The notes beneath the pieces were generated by a model. The model did not search any database, was not told where the DNA came from, and worked only from the letters and a program-made list of their open reading frames with translations. Below are positions 21,619 through 32,644 of a stretch of 64,000 nt of DNA, piece by piece. The position numbers and the translations under genes were made by a program. The DNA is from Oidiodendron maius Zn (Eukaryota; Ascomycota; Leotiomycetes; Myxotrichaceae). The stretch spans positions 1,158,803 through 1,222,802 of the forward strand of contig KN832880.1 in assembly GCA_000827325.1 (NCBI GenBank). Reading direction: 5' to 3'. How positions within the stretch are numbered: position 1 is the first letter of the stretch; each line of letters begins with the position of its first letter.

Positions 21619-24600
21619 CTACTTCGCCCCAGCCTTCACCAACTCTCCAAACCTAGTCCCCTCCTCTCTAGCCAACACCATCGGATTTCCAACCTCCACA
21701 ATCTCTCCCGTGTCCATGACGATAACCTTATCAAAGTCCATAATCATGCCCAGCCGGTGGCTAACCGCCACAACCGTGTAGTCCCTAAATTCAGCCCTGA
21801 TAATCTCTTGCATAACGCGCTCCGTCTCGTGGTCGACATTCGAACTCACCTCATCCAACAACAGAATACCGCCCTCTGAGCCTCCGCCACCTATCCCCAG
21901 ATTACGCGACCGGATGCGCCGTCTCAGCAGTGCGCGACCAAACGACATGAGCTGGCGTTGTCCCGCACTGAGAGTTCCCGTGCTCATGCCTGCGTCCAGA
22001 CCACCCCGCTCCTGAACGAACTGCCACAGGTTCACGGCCGCAAGGACAACTTGACACTCTTCAGGAGTTGAGATGTCGAGCGGGTCCAGGTTGGTCTGGA
22101 AGGTGGACCCGTCGGGCAAGAATACGGCTTCCTGGGGAATTGCAATTATTCGCTGACGCAGCGTGGGCCGGTCTATGCGGTGGAGCGGTATATTATCGAT
22201 TACTACATTTTCTGCGGTCTCCGCAAGGGGATCGAGGAGCTTGAGGAGTAGGGCTACCAGGCTCGACTTGCCGCTGCCGGTACGACCGCAGATGGCGACC
22301 TTCTCGCCTGAGTTGATCGTCAGGTGAATGTCACGGAGGGCTAAGTTGGGTGTGCTATCGATCTGGTCCTCTGCACTACTCGGGGCGTTAACTATGCTTA
22401 GCTTTATAATAATCGTGAAGATGTTTCTCTTACTCATAACTCGCAGATACACCCTTTAACTCTGTCACACCGCTCTGCGGCCACTGTTCAGGAGGTACAA
22501 TATCCTCTTCATCTCTGCCTTCCGGCTTCACGTTTTCGTTGAACGTCTTGAGTCTGGCTATTGCTCCGATGGATGTTTCCAACCTGGTATAGAATATGAC
22601 AATACCTGAAAGATTATTTCCGAAATTCATGAGTGTGACCAAAGAAGCGCCAATGAAACCAGAATTGGAGTTAAGCCGAACAGCAAGGGTCGTCAGAACA
22701 GCTGCCATCAGCATGACTACGAGGTCAAGAACGAGGTTCAGCCATTGTTGAATCATGACGAGGAGATATGCCGGTCGTTGGCTGGAATTAATCAGGCGAG
22801 CGTTCTTTTCGATATCGTCGGGAATAAAGCCTGCGTATCTCCAGTGTTAGCAGTCATCCCTGGATTATACAAATGAGCAGCGCGATATCTTAACTCGAGA
22901 TATCATTTGGTGCCTTATTAGACGTGCTTCAGTGTCGGTCGTGATTTCACATGTTACTCACCGAAGGCTCTCAGAGTTGTAATGCCCTTAAGAGTGTCAA
23001 GAAAATGCGTGCTAAGCGAGTACAGGTCAATATAGAGCACAGCAATTGCCCAATGTGTGATAGCAGGTGGAGATGGACATACTACAAGGGACTTTTAGCC
23101 TCGAGGTCTAGCAACCTTAGCTGCCTGGAAGTCCGCAGGTAGAACCTTTGCACGATATACAGCAGGGCGCCGAGGAAAGGGTAGCTTATGGCTATGTACG
23201 GAGATGAAGCAACTATAACAGCCGCTCCTCCCATTGCTTGAAAAACCTAGGAGTTGTTGTTAGACAGGAGTCTTTTTCCCTGAGAGTTCTCCAAAAACCT
23301 AGTGATAATATCACTGCAGGCTTCTAATCGGTGTCCAATTGCAATAAACTTACACTAAACATAGTATTCAATAGTCCATTTGGCAGCTCTGTGTCGATAA
23401 GATTCAAATCTTGCGAAAATAGATTGGTGATAACTCCGGTATCCGTCGCGGTAAAGAAGCGTAGCGGTGCTCGAATCAGTGTACGAAGGGCTTCCTGGTG
23501 GAGATTGGCACCCGCCCTTTTTACAGAGACGATGAAGATCGTGATAATAAGGAGAAACAGCGATATCACGCCGCAGATTTGAAGCAAAGCATATATCCCG
23601 GCGTAGTAGGCGTAAGAGTGAGCTGGATATTCTGAGTCAACATTGTCAGACCAGTATCTGAGCCCTGTAATAAGTAGTGTTAGTTAATCATACATTATGG
23701 TAGGTTTCTCAATTTCAGGACAGCTCCATTTATGTCCATTCAAAAGCCAAACCAGTCGTGGCTCTGCTGCCCGAAGACAAAGCAAACTCACAAATTGTTG
23801 GAAAGTTCGTGAAGAAACCCCAAAGAGCAGCGAAGAACAAACTAAATGCTGCCACAAGGAGTCCCATGCTCTTGAAGTAATGCTTGTATACCGTTTTATC
23901 GCCCACTTGCCGCGATTCAGCAGTATCCGGCGTAAGGGATGATGTGTTGGTCGTCATCGTGTGGAGCAGTTGTGTCTCTGATTCCCTCATGCTCTTCTTT
24001 GATGTCGTTTTCTCGTGCGAAGGATCGCTGTCAGAAGAGGCCCCTACTCCTAGACGCTGAACATATCCTTGACGGGTCATGAGTTTCTCAAAGCTACCTT
24101 GCTCGATGACGGTGCCGTCTCCGAGTGTTATTATGTAGTCTGCCGCAGGTAGATGTCTGATGCTATGGGTGCACAACAGGACCGTAGAGCGTCGTCGTCT
24201 GAGTAGTCCACCTGGCCCGAAGACTTGCCGAAAGACCTGCTCCTCAGTATCCGCATCTAACCCACTAAAGATATCATCTAGCACTAGCAGATCGGATTGC
24301 AAATACAGAGCCCGCGCGAGAGAAACGCGTTGTTTCTGGCCCCCGGATAATGTGATCCCATCAGATCCGACATTCGTTCTGTCGCCTTGTGGAAGTGTGT
24401 CAAAGTCGAAGCCAAGAGCCGTAGCCTCAATGACTTCGGCATATCTTTCATAATCGAACGGAGAGAATCCTACAATGTTGTCTCTGATCGACCCATTCGA
24501 GAGAAATACTGTTTGGTCGCAGAACCCAATGCGGGGGAACCTAGTGCTCAAAATTACACTGCCTTCGCTAAAAGGAATTTCTCCAAGTAGTGCCTTGCAG

Positions 24601-26620
24601 AGTGTGGACTTCCCTGACCCAACTGGTCCTACGACAATAGTGAGTGAGGACTTAGATACTCGAGTATTTACGTTCCGCAAGGCGAATTTGTCTGCTTCCC
24701 AGCCAAACTTTCCGTTCTTGATGACAACAGGATGCGCCAGGTCCTGTTGTGACAACGAAGCTACAGTATCTGCTCGGGCCTTCTCTGAATTTAATCTCAG
24801 ATCACCAAGAACTTCGCGAAAATCATGCCGAGTCTCGCATACTAGGAAGGCCTGGATTCGGCCTAAACAGGCTAGCCCAGAGAGGAGCTGGGGGATAGTT
24901 TGGAAGATCAACGACAACGGGTTGGTCAAAAGCAAAAGGTAAGAAAGACTCGTGAACATCCTCGAGGCATCTAGTGTCCGTTGAGCGAATGCGAAGGTTA
25001 GTGGCGGGCTGATCAACATCGGAATATAACCAAAGAGGGCCGCAATGATGGATATCTTGCGGAATCGGGATGCCGCAGCCAGCTCTTCTACACGGAGCTT
25101 CTGCACGAAGTCACTGACAGCACCAGAGAGTCCAGATAACTTCAGATTCTTCATGCTGGAGATGACCGTGGCGGTAAGACCGACACGCTTCTGGACTCTT
25201 GCCATCCAGGCTCTCTGTGAGTCACCAGTGAACCTCATAAGGATCACCAATCCAAGAAAACAGATTATAACCACTCCTATCGGTGCGATGAAGACTACGC
25301 CAAGTTGGTTGTACAACATCCAACTGGCCAGAACAGCCTGGATAATGCTCGCCCAAATATCGTGCAGAGACCTGAAGCCCACATCGATTCGCTCTATGTC
25401 TGTGCTCATTAAAGTCAGCGCAGCACTGTCATCGCCGGTTCCGAAACGAGCTTTTGTGGCTTTGATGAAGGTCTCGGTAACTAGTATTGATCTTGCCATA
25501 GTGCGCATTCGGTGGTGGAAGTACCTATATTTATGTATGAGCAGCAGATCTTGCTGGTAATTCTTTGGTGGGTTCACAATACCAGCAGATGGCCGTGGAG
25601 ATGGCAATTCCCGAGTAAATCAGTATGCTCGCACCGATTAAGCCGTATCCGACATTCGCATCTACTTCAGGCTTGGATAGCTGATCCAACAGCTTTGCAA
25701 TAAAGAAAGGTTGGCAAAATGTGAAACCAAGAAGTGCCAGGCGTGGAGGAATAGGAAGTAGGAGAGGAACTTTCAGTGTGCGTATTAGCACCTTCACAAG
25801 ACCAAATTTGTCGTCCTTGAGTTTCGAGTAATCCATATGCCTGGAGAACTCTTCGTGGAGCAATTTGCCGTCTAAAGAGCTATCGAGGGGGTAAAGGTCC
25901 TTCATTGTCAAAACGTTGCTGTATCCCTGTAGGAAGATCTTGTTGAGCCAGAAAAAGACTCCAATGGAAAAGATCCCGCTAGTCTCTTCGGGGCTGTGCT
26001 CCTTCTCATCCCAATTTACCCATCTGGACTTTCGTTGGGCTTCTAATAGCAATATCCCAACTTTCAGAACTATAGCAGCACTAAAAATGCTACTGTAGGT
26101 GAGCTCGGGCTTGTCACCCGATGACAGAAATAGCGTTCTTGTCTGGGCCGCGTCCAAGAGAAGAGTCAAAAACAAGTAACTATTCAGCAGCACAGACGGC
26201 CTTGGGCTTCTGCTGTGATCAACCACACTTAGCGTTATCATAAATAGGGCTGACACAAGCTTGAGGACCGCGGCAGCTACAAACATGCTGGTTACATGGA
26301 AGGACCCAACCGCAACCAAGATGAGGAGTGAAAGTTCAAGCCCGACATAGGTTGTGATCGCACCCTATGGCAGTTTAATCAGCAGGTTAGGATTGTACAT
26401 CCGTATAATTGGAGGAAGAGTATACCAATTTAATAAGTTGGAAAACCGGAGCATTCACCACGGTCGGCTTCCTTGCCTGAGAAAGCGTCCGCCATAATGA
26501 TGTTACGATGAACAAAATAGATGGAATGATGGAGAAGAATAGCTGCTCAAACTGTATATTGAAGTCAAATTCCTCTTGGTTCAGCTGGAGCAAATTCCCC
26601 TCTCCGGCAGAGAAAGGCAT
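21619..26620 (-). CDS. ABC transporter, ABCC (MRP) type, full length
   Basis: An ATP-driven exporter of the ABCC class in the plasma or vacuolar membrane. Eight exons (26426-26620, 25583-26364, 23792-25524, 23354-23664, 23083-23246, 22962-23011, 22434-22830, 21619-22378) give 1463 residues and close in frame. The order is an N-terminal membrane domain (from EFDFNIQFEQLFF), TMD1, NBD1, TMD2 and NBD2. NBD1 has Walker A GPVGSGKST (about 625), signature LSGGQKQR (about 718) and Walker B LLVLDD, where Asp replaces the catalytic Glu, as is usual for ABCC NBD1. TMD2 ends with FYLRTSRQLRLLDLEAKSPL. NBD2 has Walker A GRTGSGKSS, signature LSAGQRQ and Walker B ILLLDE with the catalytic Glu. The acceptor of the last intron (22379-22433) was chosen to keep frame. 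Such pumps move drugs, toxins or conjugates. It stands about 20 kb from the polyketide genes, so a link is speculative. Confidence 0.93.
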
Positions 26621-27258
26621 CTTGGATACGTAAACACGTTGGCTGCTTTCGATTTGAGCTGGTTTCGCTGTTGTAGCAAGTAGCGCCAGCACCCTGCCCT
26701 TCCGAGAGCCGACTGTATCCCTGGGACTAAATGGAAACAGGACCAGTCTGCGAATGGAAGCAGAGCACGTGAAGGGCTGGATGAGGTGACCAGGTCACCT
26801 ACAAGCTTGATGGGGGCAAACAAGACGCCGTTGCGGCGAGGATTGAGCAGAGAGGAAAGTTTGATCAGCTCATTTACTCAGGAGGAACTTTAATCACCCA
26901 CCCACTCTTAAAAGATGAAAGTAGGTGTGCTCTTGTTATCTTCTATTACTGTAACTTAACTAAATTTCGAACTGTAATTAAGCGCAGGCAGCAATTCTCA
27001 GCGGCAGCTCTCGTCGCCTATATAGGAAGGTCTCCTTTAGGTGGGGCATGATGACGACGTACTGCCTCTAATCGTCGGATCGTTTCGATTGGATCCAACA
27101 TGCATTCGCTCCCAAGCAGGTGTGCGTGATGAGCAAAATGCGTCGTGTAGTATAAATTATCGATGGACGATGTGTTGTATCTCTTGCCTTACATTTATGA
27201 AACAAAAGTGGAAACTGAGGTAGTTAGGTAAAGAAAGTCGACATTTCTAAAATAAAAC
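26621..27258. other. Intergenic, no gene seen
   Basis: It holds the promoter of the ABC transporter and the end of the next minus-strand gene. A coding-like frame continues upstream of the ABC start to about 26692 without an ATG, so a further small first exon cannot be excluded. Confidence 0.45.
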
Positions 27259-28425
27259 TCATGCTCTACACTGGGATCCTGCTAGCAATTTTTCTGCAAG
27301 TGCCTTCGAAGCCATATGTCCTGCGTCCTTTTTGTTACCGCATTCTAGCCCAACTACCTCCACTCCTCTGAAAGTGGCCGTGCAATAATACATGGTCTTA
27401 AAGCCCAATTGCCTTTCGTTGTACACATACGACGGCCTGAACCCCGTGAGATTGCCATACTCATAGAAAACCGATTTATATCTTGGTAATTCTCTTACTT
27501 CGTCAAGGTTTCGAAGTAGCCTTTCAAACTTTTCATCAACTTCAGTAGGTGGGGTCTCAGACACAAGTCGCTGAGAGGTGCTTCTGGTAGGGTGGTTTGC
27601 ATCGGATGTAGATCCTTCCTCTGTCGTTGTATCTTGAGATGTACTACCTAGTATTGCTACCTCTTGGGTTGCATGATCAGGGTGTGGCTGTAGCGGCTGG
27701 ACCAAGTACTTTTGATTTCGATTTGGCCAAGGGTCGATGTTGCGTCCCAACTTGGAGAAAATGTCGGAGAAATCACTTTTTCCCTGGAGGCATATTTGAC
27801 CCAGTAGGCTCTCCAGGAGACGGGGATAATTAGAACCTTCCAATTCAGTTCCTCGTCCAACGTCCAGTTCCTTGAAGCACTGTTCAAATGGAAAATCTTT
27901 CTTCATCTCTTGGCATAATTTCTATTACAGGCCACGTAAATTAGAGGTAAAGTCGTACCACAAAGTATGAATCAGTAGTATAGAAGCAGTACATACCTCA
28001 ATCTCATCTTCCGAGGCATGTGCAGAAATTGATCGTGAAGCCACGATAGAAATAGTAATTTCGAGGAGCTTAGCACCCAACCAGCGATCTTGACATTACT
28101 TAGCCTATTTTAAGCCAAATTTGATTTATTTTTACTTCATACCTTTAGGTGAAGGCGAGCCTTCGCAGATGACTTTTGCTGTGCTTTCTTCTGGCAACAT
28201 TGTATTTGCCGGTAGCTCAAATACTTTGTTTAACGGATTCTTCGGATCGTTTGTTGGTAACTCTAATATCTCATCTACAGGAACAGCAGATGAAGTTTTG
28301 AATTCTGAGCTCAGTGATGTATCAGCTGCTTGCTGTATTGCTGATGATTTAGATCTTATATTGGAGGAAGTGATCTTAAGGCAAGATTCTTTGAGCCTTT
28401 TAAAAGTTAGAGGGAAAGAGCCCAT
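27259..28425 (-). CDS. Putative dsRNA-binding, possibly RNase III-like protein
   Basis: Three exons, 28143-28425, 27997-28088 and 27259-27921, with introns of 54 and 75 bp, give 345 residues. The C-terminal 70 residues fit a dsRNA-binding fold: an N-terminal helix region (YKSVFYEYGNLTGFRPSY), three strands with YYCTATFRGVEVVGLECG, then the hallmark basic loop and last helix GNKKDAGHMASKALAEKLL. The middle exon reads DRWLGAKLLEITISIVASRS, which resembles the RNase III signature region (R-L-E-x-L-G-D-x-x-L) but lacks the acidic catalytic residues at the expected places. Even if it is an RNase III fold, it would not be a normal nuclease. The N-terminus and the Gln/Thr-rich linker look disordered. 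Roles in RNA handling or mitochondrial ribosome assembly are possible; I cannot choose. Confidence 0.65.
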
Positions 28426-29391
28426 ATAGACAGAGGGATTGGGCGGCCATGAATAAAGACTTGATCTAATGGATTTCTCTGGAGGTAAATGTTCTGGCGA
28501 GGAGAGGGTTATAACAGATGAGAGAATCTTCTAGCAGTCTTCTCAGAAGAGAGTGGCAGTGTGCAGATGCAATGTAATGAGGCTCGGGTATGCTGTCAAT
28601 GCGTGAGGCTGCCAGTATGGTGTGCGCGCTGACCAACCGTAGATGGGGAAATTGAGGCTGGGTGGTGGAAGGGGCTAGAACAGTACGCTTCCTTAGGCTG
28701 CAGCTGAGAGGCTATTGGGTACTTTGAGTTGAACGACCAGCGAAGACGACACCATCTTCAGGAGAAGCACAGGAGGCTTTTGGCAAGCCTGGTCGGTGTG
28801 CCTTTCTGGTCGCTGAGCAAGGCTCGGTTTGCGATCGTGGCACCAGTGGGAGGTATGGGCCGTCTTGAAAAGCTGCAATATATGTAAGATAATACAAAGA
28901 CTAAGAGACTCAGCCTCGAAGACAAGCATGGCTAAATCTAAATGGAAATGTGATGACCGGGATACCAATTTGCAGGGCGATTTAATTTTGTTCAGGTAGC
29001 CAGCGGCACCCGGGTTAGACGCACAAGAACGTGTCGGCGCGTATTATTGTAAAATCAATAATTTTCAGCCAACCCATTAGGATGTGCATATACATTGTAA
29101 GAACTTGCTCATTCGCTGTTGTAGTTCGGTGTCCTGCTTAATGCTTGGTTGGTTAATGGTGGTTGCGTTAGAAGAGCCTATCTCAAGGACTCCTAATAGA
29201 TGGTCTTGAATGGTATGCCTAAGGATGATTGGCCCAACCCCTCTATTTATCCGCATCTCCAACAAGAAGCGTTAAGATGAATAGTCGGTCTTGTGCAACT
29301 TCAGCAGGAGAGAGAACTCAAATTATAGTTATGAAGCCGTATTCCGGGTCGTGTTACCATCATTACAATCATTGGCCAAGCTAGTTCGGTA
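28426..29391. other. Intergenic, no gene seen
   Basis: Promoter side of the dsRNA-binding-like gene and downstream flank of the decayed GH71 gene. Minus-strand open frames at 28693-28968 and 29077-29265 have no recognisable domain. Confidence 0.45.
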
Positions 29392-30460
29392 TCAAATCGC
29401 AACTTTCTCTTCATTGACGCTCGTTCGACCGTTTTTATAGGTGTCAATCAAGAACGGGAGGAATTGACACCAACCATCGTGAGGCATGTTCTTAGTGAAA
29501 TTGAATGGTGCATCCCCGACTGTAAATAGCCCGTACTGACTGGGGTCGAGGGGACCAATATAACGAGACTCTCCAAAGTCGTTCCAGGATATAATTTCAA
29601 CAATCTCTGGCTGGATGTATAGGACTTGTTGCCAGCGTTGATACCATAAGTCATCCCCACGCCATAACTAGTTCTTGGAATATCCCGGGAGATTTGTATA
29701 AAACCAAGGCGAGAGGGCATCATGCACGGTTTCCCAGAAAGGAATTGATTGTATGAAGTGTCAACGAAGGTTGTCATATTTAAGTCACCCCACGGTCATG
29801 CGGCCCAGCCTATGGAACGCGGTTAGTATGTTGTGAATCGATCCCACAAAGATGCTAGAGTGTTACTGAATAGCCCATCGGCAACACCATTCCCAAGAGC
29901 AATCGCAGGACCTGCACCCACAGAAGACCAATCCGGAACAAAATAACAGCCCGTCTGGGCTGTAATGTTAATCCAATTGGAGGCACTCCCTAGTCCTTCA
30001 AATGTGGAGACAAATGGAGCTCCCTCGTAGTGAAAATAGGCGGAGGAGGTTTTGTATTGATTAATTAGGCTTGTGACATCTTCTTTCACCCAGGAGGCAT
30101 TACCAGCATAGCAGAAAGAAAGAAAAGCTTGAAGGAGTCCTGAGCCTAGGCAGCACTAAACGCAAGGGCTAGTGATGGATCATTCGAAGGCCAACCATTA
30201 GCCATATTAAGTGCAAATCCATCAATGTGAGCAGCAGCAGCGAGCTGAATACTGTGCGTCCAGTCGTTAATGGTCCAAGAAGGGACGTTTCCGACCTACA
30301 TTAGTATTTAGAAACCGTGACTAACCAGCCCGAGAGGACCTGGTGGACCTGGTGGGCGCTCCTTATAGGTACGTACCATAAAGTGAGCAAAAGCCGCAGC
30401 AGCTTATACTCGGTACGAGCCAAGGAGGGCTGCGAAAAGGGACAGCCATTGCAACTTCAT
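29392..30460 (-). pseudogene. Decayed GH71 alpha-1,3-glucanase (mutanase) gene
   Basis: Family GH71 enzymes cut alpha-1,3-glucan in fungal walls. The remnant starts at the ATG at 30460 with a signal-peptide-like MKLQWLSLFAALLGSYR and keeps AFAHFMV, then a probable intron. Next come SWTINDWTHSIQLAA, IDGFALNMANGWPSNDP, GCYFVPDWSSVG, GVADGLF and YNQFLSGKPCMM. After these are EIVEIISWNDFGESRYIGPL and MPHDGWCQFLPFLIDTYKNG, all in family order. Reading is broken by in-frame stops after the signal peptide, within the first domain block (TAG before AQDSF) and where LWRGDD should follow a Trp. Frame changes lie near 29800 and 29710. The stops are TAA, TAG and TAG at sites where CAA, CAG and TGG are expected, as C:G to T:A change would produce. 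It cannot make a full enzyme. Confidence 0.85.
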
Positions 30461-31680
30461 TACGAGAGACTGGTTGGAAGCAATATCAGATTAGAAATTT
30501 TTGCGACAAGTTGAGAAGTGCCAGCAGATCAACATGAGGATTTCCTTCTTAATAAGAAAAGGCGACAAGGCGCTGAATATCATTGCGTCTAAACCGCGCA
30601 ACGTAGCAGTACTTAATCATAACCTCGGCTTATCGGCCTTTCTAGACTGTACGTGATGGATTCTGCAGTAGTATATCTATGTAGATTCGTCGAAGGTGAA
30701 TAAATGTATAGCTACCGGGCGTGGTATGTAATGTGTTTTTACATGTTTGATGTCTTATATCACCTTATCTGGCAAGTCTGATAGGCATGCTCGTATTTCC
30801 CCCGATATTTCAGCCGTTACCACTGAACCTAAGAATAGATACACGGAATAGGTTCTCCAGTGAGACGTATTGTTCTGGCCGGCTAGGCATATTCGTTTGC
30901 GGCCCGAGACACAAAAACGCCTTACCATCACACTATAAGTTTCAACGGCAGCTACTAGCGTGCTGAAGTAGAGCTTGCCGTGCTTTACATACCCTGGAAA
31001 ATAACAGCGACGTCTACGGTTCCTATATTCAGACTCTACAGTCATATGGTGCGCATAAATTGTAAGAACATCCGCCTTTACTCGTCGTAGATGTGACGAA
31101 CCCCATCATCTCCGGCTTCCGATATTGTCAAGTCTGTGCCTGCTAGGAATATAACCCCCCACAGCCCTCGACCCTTTAGTCCTGTATCTGATATCCCTCG
31201 TCCATACAAGAGTGTTCTGCCTGATTGCGCCCTAACTCCGCTGTGCCGTAACAGTACACTCAGTGTCACGGTAAGAGAAGTACGCAACTGGACGGGACTA
31301 CTCACTCTTAATTAACGAAGGAGAAAGGAGATCACAATACGAAAGGAAGAAAATGCCAAGCAGCTAGTCAGCAAGAATATATTACATGAGCATAGCCCTC
31401 TAAGCTAATCCATGTGATGCACCAGAGCCGTCATGGTTAGCGAAAATCGCGCAAAAACAGCCTAAAATCAACGGAGTTGAGGTACGTTTAAACTATAACA
31501 ATAAGAATCAAAATAATATAGATCAATAGAAGGTTAAACAATCATCTAAAATATACGTATCTGGATTTTAAGCAAATTATTTGACAGGTATAAAACAATA
31601 AGTGCTTTTTCGCGAGTTCTTCCCCCTCGTTCTATTATTAGAAAAATCAAAGAATGTTCTATTTTAAAATTAATGTTGGC
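30461..31680. other. Intergenic, no gene seen
   Basis: No open frame here has a recognisable domain. Sequence turns strongly AT-rich after about 31450, leading into the inverted-repeat element. Confidence 0.45.
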
Positions 31681-31743
31681 TCGTTCCAGCTGACATCGCG
31701 TTCGCACAACTTGGGCGTCCATTAAGCGTCTTTATTGCTGTGA

Positions 31744-31784
31744 CTTGCTGATCACTTTCCATTTTTGATATTTAAGGTGCGAAC
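31744..31784 (+). repeat. Left inverted-repeat arm
   Basis: About 40 bases containing GCTGATCACTT and TTTTTGATATTTAAG, repeated in reverse complement at 32115-32154. Confidence 0.6.
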
Positions 31785-32114
31785 ATGCCACTCACTAAAT
31801 TTATAGTGTGAAGTCACTAATTCTACAGTGTAAATTCTACAGCGTACTCTCACTAAGTCTCTCCTAACTCGCCATTTAATGCTTTTACTTCTTAAATATA
31901 TCAGTATATAATATGTACTTGCTATTTAAGCGTCTAAATAATCTTATAATAGATAACGCTGTATTCAATAAAAGAGAACGAATAATGGGCAACTTTGGTT
32001 ATATTTATACTCATAAATTCTAAGCCACTGCGTATACAGTATAAAACTAGTGGGGGTGTGCACTATAAATTAGGGAGTATACACTGTAAATCTATATACG
32101 GAGGATGCCTTATA

Positions 32115-32154
32115 TTCGCCGCTTAAATATCAAAAATAGTAAGTGATCAGCGAG
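32115..32154 (-). repeat. Right inverted-repeat arm
   Basis: Reverse complement of the arm at 31744-31784, with about six differences. Confidence 0.6.
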
Positions 32155-32547
32155 GTTCCAGGACCTATAAGCTTTTCCTAACAGGGGGCTTAGGAGTGCT
32201 CGCTCCGATGGCGTCCAACGTCGCTTTCGTTCCTGGAACGAAATGTGACGTAAGCCCAACGCGAGCTGACGATTAATTGCCTTAGAACCTCATACCTTCT
32301 GAAGAAACTAAAAATATTCCTATAGAAAAGAAAAAGATTTCATACAAAAATAGAGAATTCTATTTAGAGATTTAAAATAAAGTATAGTTATTTGGTCATT
32401 TAAGTACCAACATGTCGAGCTGTGGTGTACTGTAAGTGGCGGGAACTTTTACGTACACTCTTGGCAACGTTTCGTCGATCAGCGGAACTGCGGCATATGG
32501 GCGCATTCAGCCCAGGCAACCACTAGCTCCTATTTCCGTTCGTAAAT

Positions 32548-32571
32548 CCATCTACCTGGACCGGTAGATGG
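32548..32571. promoter_or_regulatory. Palindromic operator-like site before the Zn2Cys6 gene
   Basis: CCATCTACC, a 6-base spacer, then GGTAGATGG: a perfect 9-base inverted repeat. It sits seven bases before a TATA-like TATAAA at 32579 and 77 bases before the ATG of the regulator. Dimeric regulators bind such sites, so autoregulation is a fair guess. The half site is not the usual CGG triplet of Zn2Cys6 proteins, although CCGG occurs at the centre-right. Confidence 0.4.
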
Positions 32572-32578
32572 TGTAGCT

Positions 32579-32584
32579 TATAAA
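32579..32584 (+). promoter_or_regulatory. TATA-like box of the Zn2Cys6 gene
   Basis: TATAAA lies 66 bases before the ATG at 32645, directly after the palindrome. Confidence 0.4.
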
Positions 32585-32644
32585 CATGCATGTATCCATT
32601 CCTCTCTTGCAAGTACATGGATCCTCAGCACCTATCCGATTACC

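Larger units (their letters stand above)
31681..32241. mobile_element. Short non-coding DNA element with inverted repeats (MITE-like)
   Basis: Two arms face each other: 31744-31784 (CTTGCTGATCACTTTCC.., ending TTTAAGGTGCGAA) and 32115-32154, whose reverse complement begins CTCGCTGATCACTTACT and ends TTTAAGCGGCGAA. They match at roughly 85 percent over 40 bases, by eye. Weaker matching continues inward (AATTTATAGTG in both) and outward to a TCGTTCCAG at 31681 that is mirrored at 32233-32241, so the whole element may be about 560 bases. No open frame lies inside. This is the form of a miniature inverted-repeat DNA element. The outer ends and target duplication are not certain; only the 40-base arms are clear. 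Confidence 0.5.

Noticed and set aside
21619-26620. Assignment of the ABC transporter as the cluster exporter
   Set aside because: It lies about 17 kb beyond the cluster border, separated by several unrelated and decayed genes.
31681-32241. Idea that the inverted repeat is a pair of LTRs
   Set aside because: The arms face each other rather than repeating in the same direction, and no coding region lies between them.
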